A stretch of DNA of 64,000 bases from CAKZNE01 sp040222435. Its GTDB lineage: Bacteria; Bacteroidota; Bacteroidia; Flavobacteriales; Schleiferiaceae. The translations under genes and the position numbers were made by a program. The stretch covers positions 2,728,001-2,792,000 of the forward strand of contig OZ243107.1 in NCBI GenBank assembly GCA_965212245.1, given 5' to 3'. Shown piece after piece: positions 26,163 to 34,545 of this stretch (positions are counted from its first letter, which is position 1; every line of letters starts with the position of its first letter). The notes beneath the pieces were generated by a model. It was not told the DNA's origin and ran no database searches. It was given only the letters and a program-made list of their open reading frames with translations.

Positions 26163-26960
26163 ATGATGCAGTTTAAAGTCTTCATAACTTCAGTGATAAC
26201 GGCTGCTACATTCGGTTGTTTTGGGCAGCACGGCTTTGTGGCCTCAGATGGTATCAATATCTACTACCAAACCTTCGGTGAAGGAAATCCAATTTTTATC
26301 ATAAATGGAGGCCCTGGCTTTAACAGCGAAGGGTTTGAGGGTATGGCTAAGAAAATAGCCAATCTCGGCTATAGAACCATCATTTATGACCAGAGGGGCA
26401 CGGGTAAGTCTAAATTGGAAGTATTGGATAGTACCACTATCACAATGGATTTAATGGTGAAAGCTATGGTTGCTTCATCCAGCGGAGGTTTGGACCTGGC
26501 ATTGTTGGGGAATACAGGACGCGAAATCTTAACACGGCTCAATGAGGCGGACCAGGATTCACTTAGTTATTATAGGGACATGATGCGATCAGGTGAAAAT
26601 GTGGAGGAAGCACGAAAAAAGCATGCTCAGTTTTTGGCACCGGCCTATGTAGTTGATAAAAAGCATGTGCCGGTGGTGGCTGAGCGTCTTACCCAAGGTG
26701 ATATGGAGCTGAACCGTTTGGTGTGGGAAGATCTAAGACGAATTGATTATGATACCAAAGAGGAGCTAAAATCCTTTCAGAAACCTGTATTGATCATTCA
26801 GGGGGATCAGGATGTGGTAAGCAAAGAGTTGGCCTTCACTGCCGATAGTGTTTTCTCAAATGCGGAGTTGGTGTTTCTAGATAAAAGCAGTCACTACGGC
26901 TGGCTCGATCAGTCGGAGAAATACTTTACTACTATTGATGAATTTTTGAAAAAGCTTTAA
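26163..26960 (+). CDS. Alpha/beta hydrolase lacking its nucleophile segment
   Basis: A 265-aa secreted relative of the preceding hydrolase (signal ending FGCFGQ). NGGPGF oxyanion loop and IYDQRGTGKS are present, as are the acid region GDQDVVS and the final His in SSHYGWLD. But the text jumps from TITMDLMV to ASSSGGLDLAL: the stretch of about 45 residues with the GHSFGG-type nucleophile elbow, which always follows, is missing while the frame is kept. It is therefore probably catalytically dead, an in-frame deletion derivative or a binding protein. 19 nt after the previous gene. Confidence 0.8.
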   Translation: MMQFKVFITSVITAATFGCFGQHGFVASDGINIYYQTFGEGNPIFIINGGPGFNSEGFEGMAKKIANLGYRTIIYDQRGTGKSKLEVLDSTTITMDLMVKAMVASSSGGLDLALLGNTGREILTRLNEADQDSLSYYRDMMRSGENVEEARKKHAQFLAPAYVVDKKHVPVVAERLTQGDMELNRLVWEDLRRIDYDTKEELKSFQKPVLIIQGDQDVVSKELAFTADSVFSNAELVFLDKSSHYGWLDQSEKYFTTIDEFLKKL

Positions 26961-26971
26961 GACCTGATTGG

Positions 26972-27820
26972 TCAAATAAGGCTGAATTGTTGATGCCTGG
27001 TATCATCTACTTTCTTCAGCAACTGTGGAAGCATAAAATTTTCTTTCCTGAATTTTTTGGGAGTAAGCCCCGTAAATTTTTTAAGGTCCCTGATCATGTG
27101 TGACTGATCGAAATAGCCATGCTCAAAGCCTATCCGGGTGAGGCTTTCATCCGTGTAAAAATCGGAAATGGTGTGGTTCATGCGAATGATATTGGCCAGG
27201 GCCTTGGGCCCGGTGCCCACATTTTCCATAAAAAGGCGCTGTACGGTACTTTTATGTACCCGGTGTTTTTTACAAAAATCATGAATGGCCAACTGGCCTT
27301 TGCTCATTATTATCTCTTCCCACATCACCTTTAGCAGGGGATTAGGGGGTGCCATCACTGTGTGCTGTAAAAGGAGGTTCTCTATTTTGCTTTGGATGTT
27401 TTCCGTGCATTTGGCGGTATGCAACGAATCTGAGATTTGATCTGAGAGATCACCAAAAATTAGCCTGGCCTCTACCACACGATCCGTAAGCTCTTTCACA
27501 CCATGAAACCTTAGAAAAGAAAGGCCGTATGGTTTAAAACGGATTACAAAAAGCCTGTTGCTTTGAGACTGGTGAATACGAATAGCTGTACTGCGCTGGC
27601 CTACCAGGGTGTCGTTTGTAATTCTTTCGGGTGGGGCATTTTTGCCGATAATTTCCCTGGTAAAACCATCGCCCTGCGTAAATACCCACTCCACACCACC
27701 ATCAGGTAGTACTAAGTCTTCTGCCCTGAAATTCTCATTCTCAGGGAAGGCAATCGTCCAAAAGCAATCGATAAACTCACGGAGGACAGGTGAGTGGGGG
27801 ATAGATTCTTTATAAAACAT
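26972..27820 (-). CDS. AraC-family regulator (DUF6597-like N-terminus)
   Basis: The start at 27820 gives MFYKESIPHSPVLREFIDCFW, a common opening of DUF6597/AraC proteins. The N-terminal cupin-like part runs to about 150. The C-terminal HTH_18 comprises two helix-turn-helix units (LAIHDFCKKHRVHKSTVQRLF and LTRIGFEHGYFDQSHMIRDL) ending in FTGLTPKKFRK. Convergent with the hydrolase gene; a terminator lies beyond. Ligand unknown. Confidence 0.85.
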   Translation of the reverse strand: MFYKESIPHSPVLREFIDCFWTIAFPENENFRAEDLVLPDGGVEWVFTQGDGFTREIIGKNAPPERITNDTLVGQRSTAIRIHQSQSNRLFVIRFKPYGLSFLRFHGVKELTDRVVEARLIFGDLSDQISDSLHTAKCTENIQSKIENLLLQHTVMAPPNPLLKVMWEEIIMSKGQLAIHDFCKKHRVHKSTVQRLFMENVGTGPKALANIIRMNHTISDFYTDESLTRIGFEHGYFDQSHMIRDLKKFTGLTPKKFRKENFMLPQLLKKVDDTRHQQFSLI

Positions 27821-27896
27821 AAGGCAAGCTTTACCAAGCCCAGGTAGCATTTATTGGACTGCAAGAAGGTTAAAGGGTTGTCTCAGAAAAAAGAAA

Positions 27897-27918
27897 GGCC
27901 CCGCTATATGGCGGGGCC
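27897..27918 (-). terminator. Intrinsic terminator
   Basis: GGCCCCGC and GCGGGGCC form an 8-bp GC stem with a 6-nt loop. Reading the minus strand it is followed by TTTCTTTTTT, placing it 25 nt after the stop of the T9SS gene that ends at 27944. Confidence 0.85.
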
Positions 27919-27943
27919 CTACCTAAAACATAATCTGACCCGA

Positions 27944-28855
27944 TTATAATTTGATGAATTTGTGATACTCGATTATGGCATCGCCACCTTTTATGGCCAG
28001 AAGGTAAATTCCTGCGGACAGTTCGCTGACATCAATTGAATTCCCGGACCTTCTCCTGCTTGCGATGAAGGAGCCATTAAGCGAGAGAATCTCCACTTCT
28101 GCGGCATCAATACCTTCCAATATTAGTTGGTCGTGAACGGGGTTTGGGTATAAGGTGATTTTAGCCTCTGAATCCTCTTGTAAGCCTATATTAAAAGGTT
28201 CATAACGATATACCGTTCCATCGGCAGGTACGCCAATAAGCGTGTTGGCACTTGGCGCTGTACCAAATGTTGGATTAGCTGGCGAGCCTATCATTTTATG
28301 ATATTCCTGAATGTTGGTAAAACCACCTTGAAACAAGATTAGAAAGACATCAGGACCGGTTTTCCCATTGAAGGCGGTAGTGTCGGTAACCTGCGATGGG
28401 CCATAATGATATTCCACCGACTGATCAGAATAAATATGCGCTGTAACATTAACGTAATCGGTGGCAGGGTGGCCAACGGGGACCATATTGCGCCATTCTA
28501 CGCTAAAGCGCTGAGGAACGCTAATTGAGTCGTATTCGGCATAGACACCCGAATTGGTGGTTCCTTCCATAAGGTCTAACAGGAGGGGATCGACCGCAAA
28601 ACCATGAGTGGAACTTTGAGAAACCATAAACCCTTCTGCGCCAATAGTCCAGCTTGTGTTTGCAAGCTCATTAAATAGCGTAACGGGTTTAGAGACTGAT
28701 ATTACATACCTACGCGGATTGCCTGGATATTCACTTAGTTTTATTCCGTTAGTAAGTTGAGTATAGGTTTTTGAACTCACCGATGGATTGTAAAAACCCT
28801 GACTGTAGCCGTATAAAGAGACTACAAGGGCCATTAATGTAATTGTGTTTTTCAT
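27944..28855 (-). CDS. Secreted protein with T9SS sorting domain
   Basis: A 303-aa protein with a signal peptide (LMALVVSLYGYSQG). The middle is beta-rich and of unknown type. The C-terminal 70 residues (LYPNPVHDQLILEG to FIKL) form a type A T9SS sorting domain. It is an autonomous unit with its own terminator. Confidence 0.8.
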   Translation of the reverse strand: MKNTITLMALVVSLYGYSQGFYNPSVSSKTYTQLTNGIKLSEYPGNPRRYVISVSKPVTLFNELANTSWTIGAEGFMVSQSSTHGFAVDPLLLDLMEGTTNSGVYAEYDSISVPQRFSVEWRNMVPVGHPATDYVNVTAHIYSDQSVEYHYGPSQVTDTTAFNGKTGPDVFLILFQGGFTNIQEYHKMIGSPANPTFGTAPSANTLIGVPADGTVYRYEPFNIGLQEDSEAKITLYPNPVHDQLILEGIDAAEVEILSLNGSFIASRRRSGNSIDVSELSAGIYLLAIKGGDAIIEYHKFIKL

Positions 28856-29091
28856 TTTAATGGTTTGAGGTTATTAAATTGTGATACTACTTGAAATACC
28901 TATTGAAAATCAAGTGGTTGTTTGAGGGAGGTCGGTTTGAAAGTTCAAATAAAGCCAGGATTAGTTAAATAAAATTGTAAAAAAGGAGCTGAAAATAATC
29001 AGCGTTTAGATTGGATTGTAATTCTTCTTTTTTACAATTTCATCAGCACACTATCAATTTTATTTGAGCGTGCAATTAAAATTTCACGACA

Positions 29092-30297
29092 ATGTCAAAA
29101 TACTTACTTCTGATTTTTATGGCTTTTGGGCAGTTGTATGGCCAGGGAGTTTTCCACAACATATCACTGAATACCAATAACCCTATAACCGATATGGCTG
29201 TGGATAGCCAGAGGAATGTGTGGATTTCAACTGGTAATGGTGTTTGGCACCACAGCCTATATGGTCAATTCTCCACATTTTACGACACACTTCATGGTAT
29301 TTCATCCTTGCCGATACATGATCTGAGTGTTAGCTCTTCTGGCGAAATTTATTTAACCGGGGCAGGCAAAACAGTTTTTATTTGGGATGATCAGACCAGC
29401 AGTTTCAGCAAGCTGGGATTGGTGACAGCAAAGCAGTTTTCCCATTTCACACATGTGTACCACGCTCCTGGAAATACTACTTATTTTGGTACTGATAATG
29501 GCTTGGTACTCACCCGAAACGGTACCTCACTGATCCTTCAAGAAAAAACGCAATATAGCAGTGCACACAATCTTGGAAGTATAACATCTATTAGTAAAAC
29601 ATCGGATCAAAGTATTACAGCAGTACTCAGCACTAATGGTATCATCCTGGATATTCAGGGATTTATCTTGCCGGTAACAGCGGCATCGCTGCTCCCGAGC
29701 GACAGTGTAATTTCAGGATTGATGTATCGCGATGTGTCCTACGATGGTACTAATGCTGGTTTATATGTAGCTGATTTTTCCAATGGAGCCCCACCATCGG
29801 TGAACACTTTTAACACTGGTAACTCTGGTGTTCCTTCTAATCGTATCCAGGCCCTTACTGCCTACGGGGATTCTCTTTTCTTAGGGACCGATCAGGGGCT
29901 GGCTATATACGATCTCTCCTCCCAAACCTGGATGACCCTGGATAAATCCAACTCTAATCTTCCTTCTAATGATGTTACTCACCTGGCCATTAGTTCAAGC
30001 GGCCGATTGTGGATTGCAACTGCGGATAATAATCTTAGTACCTGGTCCGCTGGCCTAGGTCTGGAGGAGCAGAACTCTGAGGAGCCATTTTATCGCTTGG
30101 AGGGTAAAGACCTGTATATGGATCAGGACAAGGTGCAAGGAGATCTTCAAATTTTCAGTCTTTCAGGGCAAGAGGTATTCTCCGGAAAAATCTCAGAACA
30201 AATCAGTTTAGAGAAGCTATCCTCAGGTATTTATTTCATCACTGTAGCAGAGGAAAACGGCCGGTATGTCTTACATGACAGGATTTACCTTCCATAA
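29092..30297 (+). CDS. Secreted two-component-regulator-propeller protein with T9SS domain
   Basis: A 401-aa protein with a signal peptide (LLLIFMAFGQLYGQG). Residues 25-320 hold blades with VWISTGNGVW, YFGTDNGLVL, LFLGTDQGLAIYD and LWIATADNNL, the Reg_prop propeller pattern normally seen in hybrid kinases but here free. The tail (FSLSGQEVFSGKISEQISLE to DRIYLP) is a degenerate T9SS sorting domain. No transmembrane or kinase part. Confidence 0.8.
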   Translation: MSKYLLLIFMAFGQLYGQGVFHNISLNTNNPITDMAVDSQRNVWISTGNGVWHHSLYGQFSTFYDTLHGISSLPIHDLSVSSSGEIYLTGAGKTVFIWDDQTSSFSKLGLVTAKQFSHFTHVYHAPGNTTYFGTDNGLVLTRNGTSLILQEKTQYSSAHNLGSITSISKTSDQSITAVLSTNGIILDIQGFILPVTAASLLPSDSVISGLMYRDVSYDGTNAGLYVADFSNGAPPSVNTFNTGNSGVPSNRIQALTAYGDSLFLGTDQGLAIYDLSSQTWMTLDKSNSNLPSNDVTHLAISSSGRLWIATADNNLSTWSAGLGLEEQNSEEPFYRLEGKDLYMDQDKVQGDLQIFSLSGQEVFSGKISEQISLEKLSSGIYFITVAEENGRYVLHDRIYLP

Positions 30298-30488
30298 CAG
30301 CTTTTCTTTTTGAAGGGTGTTTTTGGTGGTGTTTCAAATCTCACTAATTAACCTCCCCTGGCCGTATGCATCTTTTTTACAATTCTGGCACGCTCCTGAT
30401 TTAGAATTTGCAAATACAAGAGAACAAACAGATTCCTAAAGGGAGGCTTTAAGCCAGAGATGTTTTTAGGAATGTTCAATAATGTATT

Positions 30489-31592
30489 ATGAATTCGAAG
30501 CTTTGGCTAATATTTTTGGTACCAGGACTGGCGCTTTCAGGCAGAAGTTACGCACAGTCCGCAGCTATCGATTTCTCGGGATTAGACTTGTTCTGGGATA
30601 TGGCTGATAAATTAAGTGCTGATAACGAGCCCACTTCTGATGAGTGGGTTCAATTTTTAAATCATCCCGGTTACGCCATTACAGAGCAAAAAGGAGGGAG
30701 GCATGAAAGAATAAAAGCCGCAATGCGCCTGAGCTTCAAACCCTCCTTGTTGGACAGCCTGGAATTTGTTTTGAACAAAGGGAGTAGGCGGATAGCGAAG
30801 ACCTGTCAGCATTTATTGGAAGCTTCAGGGAATAGAGAGGAGCTGAAAGTCCTTCGGACAAGTTTGTCTGCTGATGGGGAATTAATGCAGGCGTCCACGC
30901 AAATGGCCAGGCAGTATCTCCCCCGGAAGGCAAAATATTCACGAGACCCTGTTGTGTATGTGATTCTTTTTGAAGCTAATGGCTTTGGGGGAGAAGACAT
31001 TGCCGTAGATCAACTCATGCTGATGCGAATGAGCAAAGAGTATCAAATGAGATACCTGGGGCATGAACTCTATCATTCCTACAGAGATCAGTTAGACCCC
31101 TATGAGAAACGTTCTGAACTGCCCGACATCAAGTTGATTCATTCCCTCACCCGAATGCCTGATGAAGGGATTGCTTCTTTGATTGATAAAAAGGTCTGGT
31201 TGGAAGACTTGCCTGAAATCCCGGACTCCTCCTTTTGGAAACCGATCATTTCCGACTTTACCGGCTTGTACTCCTCGTCCAACGAAGTGCTTCAGGCTGT
31301 TGATGAAATACTAGTGAAATATTCCAATGAAGAAATAAGGGCCGATGAGGCCGGCTCAAGGATCGGTCGTAGCCTGCCCTGGGGAGGGCATCCAACGGGC
31401 ACCTATATGGCCCTGCTTCTGGAAGAAGCAATGGGTACGGAATATTTTGCCACCGTAGCTACCGACCCGATCAAGTTTATAATAGACTATAATGTGCTCG
31501 CCAAAGATCGCGAAGGATACTTTGCATTTTCACCCCAAGCCGTTTCGGTGCTGAAAGACCTAAGAACCTCGTATATAAAATCTCAGAACTAA
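30489..31592 (+). CDS. DUF5700-type putative zinc protease
   Basis: A 367-aa exported protein (signal ending SGRSYAQ). Residues 192-196 read HELYH, a perfect HEXXH zinc motif, and the likely third ligand region is PDEGIAS (Glu226), 30 residues downstream. This is the layout of DUF5700 putative metalloproteases. No sorting domain. The N-terminal 150 residues are helical. Substrate unknown. Confidence 0.75.
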   Translation: MNSKLWLIFLVPGLALSGRSYAQSAAIDFSGLDLFWDMADKLSADNEPTSDEWVQFLNHPGYAITEQKGGRHERIKAAMRLSFKPSLLDSLEFVLNKGSRRIAKTCQHLLEASGNREELKVLRTSLSADGELMQASTQMARQYLPRKAKYSRDPVVYVILFEANGFGGEDIAVDQLMLMRMSKEYQMRYLGHELYHSYRDQLDPYEKRSELPDIKLIHSLTRMPDEGIASLIDKKVWLEDLPEIPDSSFWKPIISDFTGLYSSSNEVLQAVDEILVKYSNEEIRADEAGSRIGRSLPWGGHPTGTYMALLLEEAMGTEYFATVATDPIKFIIDYNVLAKDREGYFAFSPQAVSVLKDLRTSYIKSQN

Positions 31593-31602
31593 GACTACCA
31601 AC

Positions 31603-32186
31603 ATGAATCGCCTACTTGTAATTTCTTGCCTGCTGCTTGCATCTGGTCAATTGGCCTGTGTACAGATAATGCCGAAAATATGATAGCTACTGGTTACTTT
31701 TCCTGTACCACTGACTTTAATCCTGCGGGAACAGGGGGTGTAATATCAGCCACACCTGGTAATGAAGATATTTTCCTGGTCAAATACAATAATCAGGGTC
31801 AGTTCCAGTGGGTAAAAAGTATGGGAGGAGCCCAGCGTGATATTGGTTATGCGGTAGACTGTGATGAGAAGGGGCAAATCTATTTAACCGGACATTTTCA
31901 GGGTGTGATAGACCTGGATACCGGGCTTAGTTCAGCTAGTTATAGTAGTGTTGGTCTTGAAGATGCTTTTGTGGCTAAATATGATACCAATAGAGTATAC
32001 GTTTGGTCATTTCAATTAGGGGGCACGGAAAGAGAGTATGGTCATGGTATCAGCGTTGGTCATGGCGATCAGTTTCATATAGCTGGAAGTTTACGCAGTT
32101 TGAATATTGATTTTGATCCTGACAGTAGTACAACTGCCTTGCGTTCAGCTGAACCATACCCTCTGACATCCGTAGTTATAGTTTGA
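31603..32186 (+). pseudogene. Broken SBBP-repeat secreted protein
   Basis: The frame from ATG 31603 encodes a signal peptide (LLVISCLLLASGQ) and stops at 31683. The downstream frame (from 31626 on) reads NPAGTGGVISATPGNEDIFL and WVKSMGGAQRDIGYAVD, two SBBP repeat units (about 40 aa each). It ends early at 32186. A frame lesion after the signal and a truncated 3' end mark it as a pseudogene. It is a second copy of the decayed type at 22548. Confidence 0.7.
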
Positions 32187-32683
32187 AACCCGTGCTCATA
32201 TTACCCCTCTTACTTTTATTAAGCAGTAGCAAAACACCGTTGCCCCGTGAAAATGAACTTGTCGCCCAACCCTTTGCTTTGGTAGAACTCTTCACTTCAG
32301 AAGGCTGCTCCAGTTGTCCGCCCGCTGATCAGTTGCTGAGCGAACTGATCGATGAGTCTGAAACAAAAGGTCAAAACCTAATAGCTCTTTCCTTCCGCGT
32401 GGATTACCGGAACCTCCTGGGTTGGAAAGACCCGTATTTGATACTCGGTTTTTACAAAGGCAAACAGTATAGGCTCAGAAACTTGGTGAAAGGGTTTATA
32501 CTCTGTTGATGACCGTAAATGGGGGTGAGCTTTTGCATCGTGATAATGTAGTCCGCTATTTTGAAAATCGTAAGCGGTGCCTGCAGTAGGAGAAATATCA
32601 TTGAACTTACCCGATGAACTGAATCCCAGGGGAGGCTCTTTGATTATAGTAAGGTGCCAGAATGTGGCCCGTGATTCAATAAA
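32183..32683 (+). pseudogene. DUF1223 family gene with frameshifts
   Basis: Starts TTG at 32183 with a signal-like LILPLLLLLSSS. LFTSEGCSSCPPADQLLSEL and FRVDYRNLLGWKDPY are the thioredoxin-like DUF1223 core. The frame then changes near 32470: the correct continuation, GERVYTLLMTVNGGELLHRD, is in the next frame and ends at TAG 32589. After that ISLNLPDELNPRGGSLIIV is in the third frame. Two frameshifts make it non-functional. Intact family members are about 230-260 aa. Confidence 0.8.
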
Positions 32684-32709
32684 AAAGCCTCGAATTGCTT
32701 CGAGGCTTT
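32684..32709 (+). terminator. Intrinsic terminator
   Basis: An 11-bp perfect stem (AAAGCCTCGAA with TTCGAGGCTTT) and a 4-nt loop TTGC at the end of the DUF1223 remnant. It carries A- and T-rich flanks, so it can act on either strand. Confidence 0.8.
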
Positions 32710-32847
32710 AACCATTTGGTTTTATGGGTGGTGCCAGTTGTACAGTTTTCGAATCATTTTGCCGAAGATCTGGCGGTTTTAGCCGCTTTGTAGGTTCGAA
32801 CCTAGTTGGTATTGATGGCAATCAGCTTACAGTTTAACCAAGTGCCG

Positions 32848-32877
32848 TTGTTTTCTTTATCATTTTCATCAACTTTG
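32848..32877 (+). promoter_or_regulatory. Bacteroidota-type promoter for the AraC-type regulator
   Basis: TTG (32848-32850), 19 nt, then CAACTTTG (32870-32877), one mismatch from the -7 consensus TAnnTTTG. The ATG is at 32885, only 7 nt beyond, so the mRNA should be leaderless or nearly so. Confidence 0.5.
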
Positions 32878-32884
32878 AGCCCTC

Positions 32885-33457
32885 ATGCAGAACAAGCCGC
32901 TTCTCCATATCAAAAACATGGTTTGTCCCCGCTGTATTATGGCGGTGGGAGATGTACTCCATGAACTGGGTATTGACTATGCTCAAATAGAACTGGGAGA
33001 AGTAATCCTGAACAAAGAATTAACAACCCACCAGCAAACGGAACTTTCTCAAAAACTTCAGGCATTGGGGTTTGAATTATTAGAAAGTGGTAAGTCCGCT
33101 TTGATCTCTAAGATCAAGGCACTTGTCATAGAACAGGTACACCATAAAGAGCAATCCCTGCAAGTCAACTTTTCCACTTTTCTGTCCGATCAGTTGCATC
33201 ATGAGTACAGCTACCTGAGCCGCCTGTTTTCTTCTGTAGAAGGAATCACTATTGAAAAATTCATTACGCGGCAGAAAACAGAGCGGGCAAAAGAGTTATT
33301 GTTTTATGATGAAATGACCTTATCTGAAATTGCCTTTCAGATGAACTACAGCAGTGTTGCCCACCTATCTTCCCAGTTCAAAAAAGAAACAGGCATGACC
33401 CCTACGGCTTTTAAAAAATCTAAAAAACCTGGCCATTCTTCCCTGGATGCAATATGA
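32885..33457 (+). CDS. AraC-family regulator with HMA-like metal-sensing N-terminus
   Basis: A 190-aa protein. The N-terminus (residues about 5-65) looks like a shortened HMA domain with MVCPRCIMAVGDVL, i.e. the CxxC metal site, then LGIDYAQIELGEVIL. The C-terminus (105-180) is an AraC HTH ending in LSEIAFQMNYSSVAHLSSQF and TGMTPTAFKK. Fusion of a metal-binding domain to an AraC DNA-binding domain implies direct control by Cu/Ag/Hg-type ions. It heads the metal region. A broken copy of its 5' end lies at 54724. Confidence 0.8.
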   Translation: MQNKPLLHIKNMVCPRCIMAVGDVLHELGIDYAQIELGEVILNKELTTHQQTELSQKLQALGFELLESGKSALISKIKALVIEQVHHKEQSLQVNFSTFLSDQLHHEYSYLSRLFSSVEGITIEKFITRQKTERAKELLFYDEMTLSEIAFQMNYSSVAHLSSQFKKETGMTPTAFKKSKKPGHSSLDAI

Positions 33458-33546
33458 TACGTTTTGGTGATAGTCAAACATTTCAGGTTAGTTATGTTTT
33501 TCCAGCATAACTATCTTAAGTACCATATCCTAATTGTACTCTTTCT

Positions 33547-34404
33547 ATGAAAACCAGAAAAAGTAGTTTCTATCCATTAGCGGAACTAAAAGGTAAAAGA
33601 AATTACAAGGAATACGACATTATTGAGCAGGATGGATCGGTGCTTAAAAGAATCTTTCTGAACGTTCCAATACCAGCTTTGAGAGAAAAACTGATCTGTT
33701 TTCACTATTTGAGCAGAAGAGTCAAACTCTTTTCTAAAGAGCCAATCGGATTCAAAATTATTTCGAGAGATAGTCCTTGGGATTTCAAAATAGATTTAAG
33801 CTCGGGAGAGCTTCTGAACGTTGAAATCACATCTATTGCAGAGGATTCTGGGATTTTCAAGAATTTAAAGCGAGAAGAAAGGCTTCTTCTGACTCAGAAA
33901 CGAAAGGAAATTGAGCTACATGAATTGGAAAAGCTAAACTATTTCTTTCCAGATAGCAGTATTGAAAAAATAATTAAATCACTAAAAGATTCCGGAATCG
34001 CTAAAACAGAACTGGTAGAGAACCCCTGGAATGATAAGCACATTATAACTTTCGGACGAATTAGCGAAAAGCAGCCCAACTTATCCAAACTCATAGAGCA
34101 AGCTATCACCAAGAAGGAAAAAAAGAAGCATAGTCAGAAAGAGCAGACTATCTTGATTCTTGACAATCGCACATTCATGTATGAGGTTTCTCATCTCCAG
34201 AAAGCAAGAAAGGAATTGAACGATTTCATAGAGGGCAGCTCTTTTCTGGAAATCTGGTTCTATACAGGGTATTATTCATCACTCGATGGAAATGACACAG
34301 AATTCAACCTTACTCCATTGAAGGTAACTTCTGAACAGGAAAATGTTTTACTCAAATATCTTGACGATAATCCACCAGATGAAAAAGGCTTTATTTACAC
34401 ATAG
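33547..34404 (+). CDS. Unknown protein, possible PD-(D/E)XK-like nuclease fold
   Basis: A 285-aa soluble protein. WDFKIDLSSGELLNVEITSI shows the acidic residue, spacer and E-x-T pattern of PD-(D/E)XK-like folds ('DF...(x)nEIT'), with Thr in place of the usual Lys. A charged helical stretch follows, with ILILDNRTFMYEV and IWFYTGYY strands later. It lies between the AraC regulator and CopA, but with its own spacing. The fold call is weak; function unknown. Confidence 0.4.
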   Translation: MKTRKSSFYPLAELKGKRNYKEYDIIEQDGSVLKRIFLNVPIPALREKLICFHYLSRRVKLFSKEPIGFKIISRDSPWDFKIDLSSGELLNVEITSIAEDSGIFKNLKREERLLLTQKRKEIELHELEKLNYFFPDSSIEKIIKSLKDSGIAKTELVENPWNDKHIITFGRISEKQPNLSKLIEQAITKKEKKKHSQKEQTILILDNRTFMYEVSHLQKARKELNDFIEGSSFLEIWFYTGYYSSLDGNDTEFNLTPLKVTSEQENVLLKYLDDNPPDEKGFIYT

Positions 34405-34545
34405 CTATAATACTTAAACAGCCGCTTATGGCGAGCGGGGGTATAATTCAAACACAAAATCATATAAACCTTTATCAAGATTCTGTAACAGATCATACCC
34501 ACTTGCTTATGATTTTTGTAGTGTTCAATAAAAGCATAAGCGTGT

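Noticed and set aside
32791..32804. TAGGTTCGAACCTA, similar to a tRNA T-arm
   Set aside because: Only a 14-bp palindrome; no acceptor, D or anticodon stems fit around it.
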